20,636 nt of DNA, from the NCBI GenBank assembly GCA_011763485.2, contig JAANSK020280046.1, positions 1 to 20,636 of the forward strand, in the 5' to 3' direction. How positions within the stretch are numbered: the stretch's first letter is position 1; every line of letters begins with the position of its first letter. A program made the translations under genes and the position numbers. Origin of the DNA: Isoetes engelmannii. Taxonomy: Eukaryota > Streptophyta > Lycopodiopsida > Isoetales > Isoetaceae. A model generated the notes under the pieces. The model had not been told where the DNA came from. It was given only the letters and a program-made list of their open reading frames with translations, and did not search any database. Shown here one piece after another: positions 1-8,552 of this stretch.

Positions 1-150
1 TATGTTTTTTTTTTATAACAACCCACTTAATTGTTTTAGGATATAGTCTATGGTTTCGAGCATGGTCATTTATACATTCATATTAAATCCCCCTAGAACC
101 CCCTGTTATTATGCTACATATTTGCATCCAATTGCAACAATTTTTTTTTC
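1..150. other. AT-rich sequence, probably transposon interior
   Basis: This AT-rich stretch has homopolymer T runs and no open frame or recognisable motif. It lies on the inner side of the CpG-rich CACTA end that follows, so it is probably interior DNA of the same transposon. That is an inference from position only. Confidence 0.3.
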
Positions 151-207
151 ATTGCACCGACGACGTCCCATGCGACGTCGTATGGCCACGTGGCATATAC
201 ACATGGC

Positions 208-872
208 TCGTCGCGTGTGACGTAACATGATGACGTGGCATGCAAACGCGGTTGCCCTCATGCCACGTCCGCATGCAGACGTGGCTGGACCCGTGGCATG
301 CAGACGTGGCACGAACACGCGGCACGTCGCGTGCGACGTAGGATGAGGACGTGGCATGCAAACGTTTGCATGCCATGTCCGCATGTCACGTCCCCGCATG
401 CGGGCCCAGTCGTCGCGCAGACGTCGTCCCAGACGTCGCGCGCGACGTGTAATGCATGCACCTGTAGATCTGGCACCCACGCATGCCACGGGTCGAGCCA
501 CGTCTGCATGCGGACGTGGCATGCGGGCAGTCGCGTCTGCATGCCACGTCCTCACGGTACATCGCACGCGACGTACAACGTGTTCATGCCACGTCTGCAT
601 GCCACCGGTGCAGCCACGTCTGCATGTCACGTCCCCGCATGCGGACGTGGCATGCAAACGTGGCATTAACACGTTGTACGTCGCGTGCGACGTACCGTGA
701 AGACGTGGCATGTAGACGCGACTACCCGCATGCAGACCTGGCTCGACCCGTGGCATGCGTGGGTGCCAGATCTACATGGTGCGTTACATGTCGCGCGCGA
801 CGTCTGAGACGACGTCTCCGCGACGACCGGGCGACGCCTGTGGCGATGTCTGGTCAACGTCGCATGCGACGT
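208..872. repeat. Periodic array of ACGTCGC-NN-GCGACGT palindromes
   Basis: Seven copies of a 14-16 bp palindrome start near 208, 324, 433, 559, 678, 788 and 857. The copies at 433-448 and 857-872 are perfect palindromes. The others differ mainly in the central two bases or by one arm mismatch. The first six are 109-126 bp apart, so the array has a period of about 115 bp. Between them are GCATGC and ACGTGGC/GCCACGT blocks in both orientations. These are best read as the subterminal binding sites of the CACTA element. Confidence 0.75.
406..828. repeat. Long fold-back (inverted repeat) inside the CACTA subterminal region
   Basis: The left arm, about 406-603, matches the reverse complement of the right arm, about 649-828. 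Shared blocks run in the same order, for example GATCTGGCACCCACGCATGC on the left and its complement around 755-775. The central loop of about 45 bp is itself palindrome-rich. The arms differ by scattered substitutions and small indels. Confidence 0.75.
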
Positions 873-974
873 AGCCCACGACATGTCCCTAACAACGTCT
901 GACCGTCGTATGTGCGACGCGAGCAGACGTTCGCACAGACGTAGCACAGACGTCACTATAAACGTCGCTAAATG

Positions 975-991
975 CCCAATCTCTTGTAGTG
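975..991 (-). repeat. CACTA terminal inverted repeat (one copy)
   Basis: The minus strand reads CACTACAAGAGATTGGG from 991 leftwards, and the plus strand ends in TAGTG. The CpG-rich subterminal DNA lies only to the left, which sets the orientation. Confidence 0.75.
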
Positions 992-1262
992 CATGTGGTC
1001 CGTTGACGGTGCGAGTCATTTGTGGATCGGCACATTCGTGATTCAAGCCATCCCAACCATCATTCACAGAAAATCAAGGAAGTTCAGGCAGTTGTAGTCA
1101 TGATGTACGTATCAAGAGCATCAGTTGTTGGAGACCCATTGCCAGATATGGATATTTGTTTTGCCAAGGATGACCATCCCCAAGATTATTTTCGTCTACC
1201 TACTCATTTGCGAACGCTGGACGAGGTCCACAAGAGCGTAGCGGATACCAAATGCGAGCTAC

Positions 1263-1408
1263 GTAAGTTCGTTTGTCGTATTAAATACTTCTTTCTCTGG
1301 TTCAGTTAGGCGGACACCCAATTTCAAGAGTATTGTTAGTCTTGAAATTGGGGGGTCGCCGAATTTGAAATCCTTTAGCGGTTTTTAACATGACACTTTC
1401 TTTCATAG
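1263..1408 (+). other. Probable intron of the decayed gene, containing two palindromic repeat units
   Basis: The donor GTAAGT at 1263 and the acceptor TTTCATAG ending at 1408 give a frame-preserving join. The intron holds two copies of the GGGCG/CGCCC palindromic unit in opposite orientations (1307-1328 and 1344-1371), which can pair with each other. Confidence 0.4.
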
Positions 1409-2717
1409 CTTGCTGGTTTTACAGACCGTGGGGTGAGAAGAACCCTCGCAATACATGGACGGGATCTCTCCTCCCAACACACCTGGATTCCAGGATGTGC
1501 ACATATCTTATTAGAAAGCTGATGATGGAAGGATGTGACGTCCTGGACTTCTTCTCAGATGGGGCTTTCAGCAGAGCAGCTATATGTGAGGGGTATCGTG
1601 CGTACGCATTCGAGATGATAAGTTCCAGGCCAAGCTGCCGGGCTACTTCGAGCAGCTCGAAAAGCTCTTGGACCCGAAAATAGAGTTGAGCGCAGGGTCA
1701 AGAGAATGTCCAGCAAGAAGAGCACTCCAGGGAATTCTTCAGGCACGGTAGAGGAGTTGGGACTGCAAGCACCACACCCATACACCACAGAACGCTTGAG
1801 TAACCTCCAAGCTACTCTTCGACTCAACAAGGGTAGCAGTTGGATCAGATGAAGGATGTGGGTCAGACAAGCACCATTTGCTTGGATAATTTGCAGGCAT
1901 TAAGGGAAAAGAAGGAGAGAATAAATACATTGGCCGGGACTAATATTGCAGACACACAAGATATGGTTGTTGCTGCCCAACGCTTTGAGCTTTTTATGTG
2001 CCCGACTCCGAACCTAGAAGAGGAGGAAGCAGCGCTTGATCGTGAAGCACCGCAGCAGTGTGCAATGAACACTCATTTCATTGAGGAGGAAAGGGACCTC
2101 ATAGACGTTGATAAGATCACCAATAAGGAAGAAGGTCAAGAGAAAGCATGCAAGGATCATGACGAAGTAGCTAATGATGTGAAGGATGATGGTCATGAGG
2201 AAGAAGATGAGGAAGAACATGTCTCGGAATCCAAAACTTCATCGGGTTCGTCTGAATCAAAGACTTCCTCTTCATCGTCCCAATCCAGAACTTCATCGAC
2301 ACCGTCCGGCCCAGAGAAGCACGATCAAAATGAAGACAACACACTAAGCACTCAGGACTGTGTTGCCAAGATGACTGATGTTCTCTTCGACACGAAGGAC
2401 AAGGCAAAGAAGGCAAACGACGATGTCGAGGCAGAGGGTAACTTGTGAACACACCCATATGTTTGTAATTAATGAAACAAAATGATGTTTAAATTGGGCG
2501 GGTCCCCAATTCAAATAAGGACCTTGTATAGTTTTTGGACAAATATGTGTACAGACAGATAGCACCTTGTAGTGCTTTTTGATTAATTGGGCGGTCGCCT
2601 AATTTGAATAGGCAATGGCATCCATTGTATTTTGTCAGGTGTATGGCCCAATTTAAAATTGCAAAAAAGTAATTTAATTAGTAATTTCTTTGTGTACTTG
2701 GGTGGTCGCCCAATTTA
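1307..2717. repeat. Dispersed AATTGGGCG-GTCGCCCAATT palindromes
   Basis: At least six related units occur at 1307-1328, 1344-1371, 2491-2517, 2584-2612, 2644-2660 (half) and 2698-2717. The consensus is close to a palindrome, AATTGGGCGGTCGCCCAATT. They sit in the putative intron and downstream of the last coding block, as subterminal repeats of a DNA transposon would. No clear terminal inverted repeat was found to bound such an element. Confidence 0.6.
1840..2448 (+). CDS. Acidic/serine-rich C-terminal block of the decayed gene, with three 27-bp repeats
   Basis: An open frame of about 200 codons ends at TGA 2446-2448. It has no ATG at its left edge, so it is best seen as a terminal block of the remnant upstream rather than a gene of its own. 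The first third is a plausible helical segment (LDNLQALREKKERINTL). The middle is Glu/Asp-rich. At 2227-2307 lie three in-frame 27-bp repeats encoding ESKTSSGSS, ESKTSSSSS and QSRTSSTPS. Low-complexity acidic and serine tails of this kind occur in chromatin proteins and transposon-encoded accessory proteins, but composition alone does not assign a function. Third-position variation between the repeats suggests past selection on the protein. Confidence 0.4.
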   Translation: MDQMKDVGQTSTICLDNLQALREKKERINTLAGTNIADTQDMVVAAQRFELFMCPTPNLEEEEAALDREAPQQCAMNTHFIEEERDLIDVDKITNKEEGQEKACKDHDEVANDVKDDGHEEEDEEEHVSESKTSSGSSESKTSSSSSQSRTSSTPSGPEKHDQNEDNTLSTQDCVAKMTDVLFDTKDKAKKANDDVEAEGNL

Positions 2718-2719
2718 AC

Positions 2720-4254
2720 AAAACACTTCAGAGCTCAAAATAGTACAAAAAAACCAGAAAATAAGTCTTAATTTGGGCTGAAATGGCCTTTTTTTGGTGA
2801 TTTGGCGTAATTTCGTGACAAAATGGACAGAACCAAAGTCCATATTTAACGAAATAGTGCTTCAATGCATGCAGCCTGCTTTTTGATTGCCGGTACAATA
2901 TGCGTCTGCTCTTCTATGTTTTTTATTCTTTTGAGTTTTCTTACCTGTGGAATGTGATATCTTGTAGTTTTTGCAGATTTATCGGCAGTCTATAGATCTA
3001 TCATCTCAAGATTTGTGCAGCATATTTCATTTTTCTGTTAGGAAAGGTCTTTCTTTTTAGATGGGTTGTCTCAGCGAAAACAACAAAGCTGGTCTTGCTT
3101 TTAGTTTTTTTCTTGAATTGTCTAAGTTCTACTGATCCTTTTATCTAAAACTTTGTGTGTTACTACAGCCTAATTTTCTGTTGCATATGATCCAGAGTGA
3201 AGCCTTGGCTACCTTACAAATAGTTTGCCAATCTTAGAATGAGATTTATTTCTGCAGAAAATTGTATTATGGAAACATTCCATGCTGAAGCTAACATGCT
3301 CAAGCTTAGGCTCTTTAGTCTCAAGAAAAGTGGCCTCTTTCATTGTCTCTTAACATGAAACGGTGCCAACTTTGTTACTAGAAGCAACTGGGCTGATACC
3401 TGATCTTTGCAACCTTTTGCTTTGAAAGCCCAAAAAGACAAGATCAGGGTAAAGTAGATTGTTTGATGCACCTCTACCAGATATTCCAAAGCTGCCATAT
3501 TTCTTGCAATGTCATTCTTGTTTCTTTGATTTTTTTTCTTTTTAGCTCCTAGTTTGTTGCATGACTACATGGCAATTTTATTACTCATCTGTTTCTATTT
3601 GTTTTGCAGAATGCTAAAGATTAGATTTCATTTTCACTTTTTGTAATCTGTCTTTTTCCAGAGTTATTTCTGTCTATATCAAGGGTCAAGGGTCCGTGCT
3701 TAGAATGACTTATTACATATCACATCACACACGTAATCTCATTTCTCTTCGATTTGGAAGTACATTAGCTATGCTCTTTTTTAAGGCAATTTGGCTTTTG
3801 AATTTTCTTCTGTGGCTTTTAAATTTTCTTATCTGACTGTGTTAGGCAATTTGGCTTCTGGATGACTGCGTTTGATCTGATGGTTGTAAAACACATGGTA
3901 AATTGTGGGTTCAAATATCACATGTTCACATTTTCATTGCAATCACAAAGTCTTCTACAGCACTACTAAATATCGAATTCTCGAACTATTTGGTATAATG
4001 CAAAAGCAAGCATATTAGCAAGTCTGAATCAACTACATTTACCACAATGTGGTGTTACCACAAATAATCACTAGCAATCATCATAAAAGTAATCACTATC
4101 GATCATCATACCATGTGCACATACCACAGGAGATAGATGTGATTAAATATCATTCCACTAGAATTGACATATTAAGAATTATGACCTATCATATAGTTTA
4201 AGTTGTCAATATAACCACTTAAAATTACCACGCCCACATGAGAAATATGTTTAA
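2720..4254. other. Non-coding AT-rich intergenic sequence
   Basis: No frame of useful length or recognisable protein motif is present on either strand. From about 2900 to 3700 the plus strand is T-rich with several TTTGCAG-like tracts, as in plant introns or UTRs, but no exon could be placed. A short direct repeat (AGGCAATTTGGCTT) occurs near 3785 and 3844. From about 3960 the sequence is AT-rich spacer leading into the segmental duplication. Confidence 0.4.
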
Positions 4255-4925
4255 GACTAATGGTTTTGGCACCAGTTATGCACACAAAGGACATTGAAGT
4301 ATTGTAAAGTTCAACAACTTACACGATTGTGGCCAAGTCCAACCATGGTCAATATGATGTATACAGCAAATGGCATAGGCTCCATAATAAACAATAAATT
4401 TGAATAATCCAAAGTACGATGGCATGCTTACTACCATATTTTGTCAAATGGAGTACCCTAAGTACTATGGCCCAAATGTTCCTAAAGAGATAAATCCTTG
4501 AAGGGGCATTCTGCAGGCCAATCGTCAAATTTTAGAGTTCATATCAACAATAACCCTTTCTTGGCAATTTACCTTATGCCCTTTCTAGCTTGTAAATGTA
4601 GTATAGGGCATAAGTTAGCGATAAAGAAAGAGACTAGTAAGAATGTTTGCATTTCTCTTTTCTCAACAAAACTATCTTTAACTTAACATAAATGCTTAAT
4701 TGGCAGTGTGAAACAGACAGTTAACGGTAACCTAACTTAGCCTTTTAACTGCTAATGTGAATCACCAACTCATCATTTAATTTAGTCTTTCAATTTCAAC
4801 TTAATAGGCATGATGGGAATGCAAAGTAGTTAAACCAATTAACTTAAAGGCGGGTGTGAAATGGCCCTTACATGGATAAGTAGCAAGACAAAGAAGGACC
4901 CTTCATGGATAATTAGCAACACAAT

Positions 4926-4945
4926 AGATAAGATAAGATAAGATA
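4926..4945. repeat. (AGATA)n microsatellite
   Basis: About four AGATA units lie in the unit A flank. Confidence 0.8.
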
Positions 4946-5014
4946 CATTTTAACGTCGCGCCACAAAGGCAGCATCCAATTGGACATGCGAAGGCCACAA
5001 AGGGAGTACAAGGG

Positions 5015-5120
5015 GGACCGAAGTCCTTAAACAGTACAGGGGGGACCGAAGTCCTTAAACAGTACAGGGACCGAAGTCTTTAAACAATACAAGGAGACCG
5101 AAGTCCATGAACAGCAACAT
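5015..5120. repeat. Minisatellite, four copies of a 25-28 bp unit
   Basis: The core GACCGAAGTCC(T/A)T occurs at 5016, 5044, 5069 and 5096, each followed by a (T)AAACAGTACAGG-like tail. It is present only in unit A of the duplication. Confidence 0.85.
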
Positions 5121-5228
5121 GGCCACCACGGCCCGGATGAAAAAACCACATTGGGAAAACAACCGTAGCCGTGATGATCATGAGTGCTCACAAGTCCAAA
5201 AATCCATAATATAGAATACAAGAATACA

Positions 5229-5308
5229 GGCAAGAATAGCCCTTGTCGTGGCGCTTGTTACGAAAACAATAGAGAAAACTAAAAGGCAAGAATAGCCCTT
5301 GCCGTGGC
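5229..5308. repeat. 24-bp hairpin-forming repeat in the 3' flank of gene A, two copies
   Basis: GGCAAGAATAGCCCTTGTCG and its near-identical partner lie at 5229-5252 and 5285-5308. GGCAAG and CTTGCC can pair to form a small hairpin. Both lie just downstream of the minus-strand stop codon, in the expected 3' untranslated region. Confidence 0.7.
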
Positions 5309-5309
5309 T

Positions 5310-5315
5310 TTTATT
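5310..5315 (-). promoter_or_regulatory. Possible polyadenylation signal of gene A
   Basis: The minus strand reads AATAAA here, about 25 bases downstream of the stop codon. The same signal is conserved in copy B at 10536-10541. Confidence 0.4.
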
Positions 5316-5337
5316 ATTGTATACAATACAAGTGACT

Positions 5338-7644
5338 TTAGGTGGCGCTTGAAGAAGCAAGAGAAAGTTCTAATTTGGAGAGAGCATCAAGAGCATCTTC
5401 AATCACACGCTCTATGGTCCTTTCGTAGCGATCTACGCCTGTTTCTTCACTCCAGTAGAAGAAATTTTCTGTCTCAGACAAGAATCTCACCATTGATTCC
5501 AAATGCTTTTTTACGTGCCCCCCAGTGATGAAAGGTTGGCACAAGGGCAGTTTCTCCTCCATCATCATGAGTGCACTAACAAGTTCTATGGCATGGCGAC
5601 GAATTCTAAATAGCATAGGTGGGGGACGCTCAAGGTGAGATAATAATTTGCACACTGCTTCAGGCATGTCCTTTAATTCATCTACAGACAATTTTGGGAC
5701 CATTGATGCAGCAAGACCAAGGTAAGCCTCTAGCAATTTATCTTTCTGTTGCTTTTTTACTTGCCTCTTGATTGTTTCCATGACATGTTCGGCAGCATCC
5801 ACTATTTCCTTGACTACTTTGCTGTTCTCGTCAGCCTCTTCTTGCTTATATAGTGATCGAAGTATGTTTGCAGCACACGTTGATATGTCAATATTGCTTG
5901 TATCTTTCAGCTTTTTCACGATCTCGAAGACAGCATTTTCACATGCTACTATTCTCTTGCAATTCCCTTTATGACGCGCTGACAAACGGTCAAGAATGTT
6001 TGCTGCTTTAAGCTCAATGTTAAGCTCACACTTTAAATGCTCCGCCTTCTCACCGTCAACCTCAATCCCTTGAGATGGAGCTTCATGAGTTTTTCCAATG
6101 AATAAACTCATGAGAATTTTTATTGCATTTCCTGTATTGCCTATTGAATCATACGTATCTGTTTTATCAGGCATCTGCACCCCCCCCAATCCATCGACAA
6201 CATCTAGGGCATACATTACAAAATTATTTACCTTGCAATCAAGAACATCACGAAGCTTGTCTAGTGCAGATTTTTGATTGACTATGTCTTCCCTGATGGC
6301 TTTTGCAGATTCTCCAGTTATTTTTACAAGCAATCGAAGAATCTGCAGACTTTTCTCGCATATCTTGCTAGGCTTTTCGTCGTAGTATTCGTTGTTGTTG
6401 CTACCAATGCTTTCAATTGGAGTGACATCTATGAGCGATACTAGTGCTGCTACAAGCCCTCTAGTTCGACCTATTGTAACACAACGGCTATGTTCATCCG
6501 CTAGGGTTTTCAACATTTTCAGAGCTTGAAGCTGGACATCCTTTGTATATTCAAATTCAGAAGAGATAATAAGAGAAGCAATACCGTCCAAGCCCCCTGC
6601 TATGGCACCTATTCTGAAGCAGATAATTCTGTGGTAGACAAGTTCATTCAACACAGTTGCTACTCCCGTAATAATAGGCCGCTCATTTGAATCTTTCCAA
6701 CTCCAGGTAAGCATATCTAGAAGCCGCTCAAGTGCGTGTGGTGTAGTTGCAACTTTCCTAGCCCTATTTTTCATAGACTCATTTCTGTCTTGCTCCTGTT
6801 CATTATACCTAACTAATGCAGCCATGGTATTTACTCCTCTAAGTTGATCCTCATAGCTGCTAGATTGAATCTTTTCCATGCTAAAGTCAATCAGATCCAA
6901 ATCTATGCCTTCAAAGCTACTATTATTCAAGGACTTAGAGTAAACAAAATCATAAAACGAGCTCACTAAGTGCTCGTCCTCAAGTTTACATTTTTTGGTC
7001 ACTTTCCTAAACAGTCTGCTTCGGAATCCAAAGAGCCGATAGACTCCAACAGCTAGAAATATGAAAACCTCCAAGAGAATTAAGCTGTAGTACGTATACA
7101 GAGCATTATTTCTATTTAATGCGACATCACAGCACGCATCACAGTGACTATTAGGCTTTCCAAAATCACGTTTAACAAGGCGGTAAAGTGCCAAACCCAA
7201 GGAAACGACGCAAAAGATGAATTGAAGAGAGTGAAGTTGTCGGCTTACTGTTTTTGGACGTATTGTTGGCTCCTCCTTTTTGGTTTTCTGACATATTGTT
7301 GGCTCCTCCTTTTTTGTTTTCTGACATATGCTTCCGAAGCACTTTGAAACAACTCGTTGCCACTCAAATTCTTGAGTTCCAACGAGTGTTCGGGCGCCAC
7401 CAATTACAAGCAGAGCTGTAATACACCAAAAATCCGTCTTACTGACAGCGACACTTCCCAGCAGCACCACGGTTGCCCATATGAATGACAGAGCAAAAGT
7501 AACGCGTGACAACTTTGCAAGAATGACCATCCTCGTCGCTAAAATTATCACATCCTCTTCAGGTTGCTCATCAGCCAAATCAACGCCAGTATGGGGTCGA
7601 ACAGTTGAATTTGGCATTGTGATTTGAGTGTACTGATTTGCCAT
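5338..7644 (-). CDS. Four-helix membrane protein with armadillo-like repeats (BLE2-like), intact copy
   Basis: This uninterrupted 768-residue frame starts at an ATG in good plant context (G at +4) and has no introns. Residues 1-35 are polar and acidic. Four hydrophobic helices follow at about 45-67, 71-88, 137-157 and 183-205. The region from about 225 to the end is leucine/alanine-rich and all-helical, with repeated LL..L and N-A-A-IL..L patterns as in armadillo folds (for example AANILDRLSARHKGNC and CAANILRSLYKQEE). I expect an integral membrane protein with a cytosolic ARM scaffold. From memory, grasses carry tandem clusters of such proteins annotated as BLE2-like, after a brassinosteroid-induced rice gene; I could not check this. 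Residues 107-128 contain an 11-residue tandem duplication (QKTKKEEPTIC). Between helices 3 and 4 there is an HCDACC cluster absent from the second copy. Substrate or partner is unknown. Confidence 0.85.
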   Translation of the reverse strand: MANQYTQITMPNSTVRPHTGVDLADEQPEEDVIILATRMVILAKLSRVTFALSFIWATVVLLGSVAVSKTDFWCITALLVIGGARTLVGTQEFEWQRVVSKCFGSICQKTKKEEPTICQKTKKEEPTIRPKTVSRQLHSLQFIFCVVSLGLALYRLVKRDFGKPNSHCDACCDVALNRNNALYTYYSLILLEVFIFLAVGVYRLFGFRSRLFRKVTKKCKLEDEHLVSSFYDFVYSKSLNNSSFEGIDLDLIDFSMEKIQSSSYEDQLRGVNTMAALVRYNEQEQDRNESMKNRARKVATTPHALERLLDMLTWSWKDSNERPIITGVATVLNELVYHRIICFRIGAIAGGLDGIASLIISSEFEYTKDVQLQALKMLKTLADEHSRCVTIGRTRGLVAALVSLIDVTPIESIGSNNNEYYDEKPSKICEKSLQILRLLVKITGESAKAIREDIVNQKSALDKLRDVLDCKVNNFVMYALDVVDGLGGVQMPDKTDTYDSIGNTGNAIKILMSLFIGKTHEAPSQGIEVDGEKAEHLKCELNIELKAANILDRLSARHKGNCKRIVACENAVFEIVKKLKDTSNIDISTCAANILRSLYKQEEADENSKVVKEIVDAAEHVMETIKRQVKKQQKDKLLEAYLGLAASMVPKLSVDELKDMPEAVCKLLSHLERPPPMLFRIRRHAIELVSALMMMEEKLPLCQPFITGGHVKKHLESMVRFLSETENFFYWSEETGVDRYERTIERVIEDALDALSKLELSLASSSAT

Positions 7645-7687
7645 TACGATTCAGCTTCTGATGTGCAGAGAGAGTGACGGGCTTGGA

Positions 7688-7699
7688 CCTTTTAAAGCC
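7688..7699 (-). promoter_or_regulatory. Possible TATA-like element of gene A
   Basis: The minus strand reads GGCTTTAAAAGG about 45-55 bp upstream of the start codon. It lies exactly where homology with copy B ends. The motif is weak. Confidence 0.25.
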
Positions 7700-7943
7700 A
7701 AGTCCGAACGACTACGTCAACTTCAAACAGCTTAAACAATGTTGGATAATCAGAGGTAACATGCATAATCCATAAACTGTTCCAGACTACTCCTTGAACG
7801 TACTATCCCACGACCAATTCAGCTTAAACAATGTCGGACGTGACGTAACTTAAATTAGAGTTCACATGCACAGTCCGTGATAATGGGGGAGGCTATTATT
7901 GCCATTCAATTATGGCAATATCTTAAATTCTATAATGTCTTAC

Positions 7944-8420
7944 TGTTCCAAATCATTCTTGAAGCGACTTTCTGTAATTTGTTTTTTTGCTTTCCTAACT
8001 GGCATACGACGAAGTCTTCTGTTCTATCTTTTTCTTATTCTGTAGTTTTTGCTTTCCTAACTGGCATTCCTTCCGTTTTAGCTGCACAATACGATACATG
8101 TTCTAAATCATTTCTTGAAGCCATAGTTTTTTTTACTTTCCTAACTGGCATTCGATGAAGTCTTCCGTTCTATCTTTTTCTTATTTAGTTTTTGCTTTCG
8201 TAACTGGCATTCCTTCTGTTTTAGATGCACAATACAATACATGTTCTAAATCAGTTCTAGAAGCGACTTATCCTGTAATTAGTTTTTGCTTTTCTAAGGC
8301 GTTCGACGAAGTCTTCCGTTCTTATTATGTTCTTATTCTGTAGTTTTTGCTTTCCTAACTGGCATTCCTTCCGTTTAGCTGCACAATGCAATACATGTTT
8401 CAAATCATTTCTTGAAGCGA
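7944..8420. repeat. Tandem repeat of about 150 bp, about three copies
   Basis: The marker TGTTCTAAATCATTTCTTGAAG recurs in variant form at 7944, 8099, 8242 and 8396 (spacing 155, 143 and 154). Each is followed by shared blocks such as GCTTTCCTAACTGGCATTC and GACGAAGTCTTCCGTTCT, the first of which occurs twice in some units. The short frames here arise from the repeats and are not genes. Confidence 0.85.
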
Positions 8421-8552
8421 CTTATTTTGTAATTAGTTTTTTTGCTCTATACGTAGATGGTGCAGTAGCTCATCGAAATTAAATTACTAAATTTAATACC
8501 ATAGTTAGATCGGCATGGTAGATTTTAGGGAAGAGTATAGGTCTTTTATCAT

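Larger units (their letters stand above)
150..991 (-). mobile_element. CACTA (En/Spm-type) DNA transposon, terminal and subterminal region; other end outside window
   Basis: Read on the minus strand, the element starts at 991 with CACTACAAGAGATTGGG, the standard form of grass CACTA termini. It continues into a CpG-rich subterminal region full of ACGTCGC and ACGTGGCATGC motifs in both orientations. En/Spm-type elements have such subterminal repeat arrays, which bind the element-encoded regulator or transposase. GC and CpG content drops sharply at about 150, where interior AT-rich sequence begins. No matching CACTA start is found to the left, so the second end lies outside the window. A three-base target duplication would be CAT at 992-994 on the right; the partner cannot be seen. 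The many open frames here on both strands result from the lack of TA-rich stop codons and are not genes. Family assignment is firm from the terminus; autonomy cannot be judged. Confidence 0.75.
1022..2448 (+). pseudogene. Decayed gene or transposon gene remnant with an amino-methyltransferase-like segment
   Basis: Coding-like sequence runs through several frames on the plus strand. The first exon-like block ends at 1262 before a good donor (GTAAGT at 1263). An acceptor after a pyrimidine tract at 1408 keeps the frame into the next block, 1409-1613. That block carries VLDFFSDGAFSRAA followed by GYRAYAFE. The pattern resembles motif I of N4/N6-adenine or cytosine DNA methyltransferases, where a VLDPF.G.G.T loop binds S-adenosylmethionine and is followed by a short strand ending in an acidic residue. 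Upstream of it is a proline-to-leucine segment (LLPTHLDSRMCTYLIRKL), placed as in that family. The catalytic DPPY-type motif is not seen. Frame changes occur near 1614, near 1690 and near 1840, so no intact protein is encoded unless there are unrecognised introns. The last block is described separately. I cannot name the gene; it could be host-derived or a transposon's own gene. Confidence 0.45.
4255..7688. repeat. Tandem segmental duplication, unit A
   Basis: The segment starting GACTAATGGTTTTGG at 4255 is repeated from 9078, and homology ends at GCTTGGAC (7688 here, 12897 in unit B). It spans a 3' non-coding flank and the whole membrane/ARM gene, and stops less than 50 bp upstream of the start codon. 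Unit A has extra sequence at about 4930-5205, including a 25-28 bp minisatellite, that unit B lacks. The two units are in direct orientation. Confidence 0.85.

Noticed and set aside
208-872. CRISPR-like regular spacing of palindromes
   Set aside because: The context is a plant CACTA transposon, the intervening sequences are themselves repeats, and no cas genes are present.
109-1067. Several long open frames on both strands in the CpG-rich region (up to 215 codons)
   Set aside because: They overlap on both strands, are made of repeated MPR..HAT / CRRG-type peptides, and come from GC-rich palindromic repeats with few possible stops.
2561-2574. CTTGTAGTG resembling a second CACTA terminus
   Set aside because: Only nine bases match, it forms a local GCAC/GTGC hairpin, and no CpG-rich subterminal array adjoins it.
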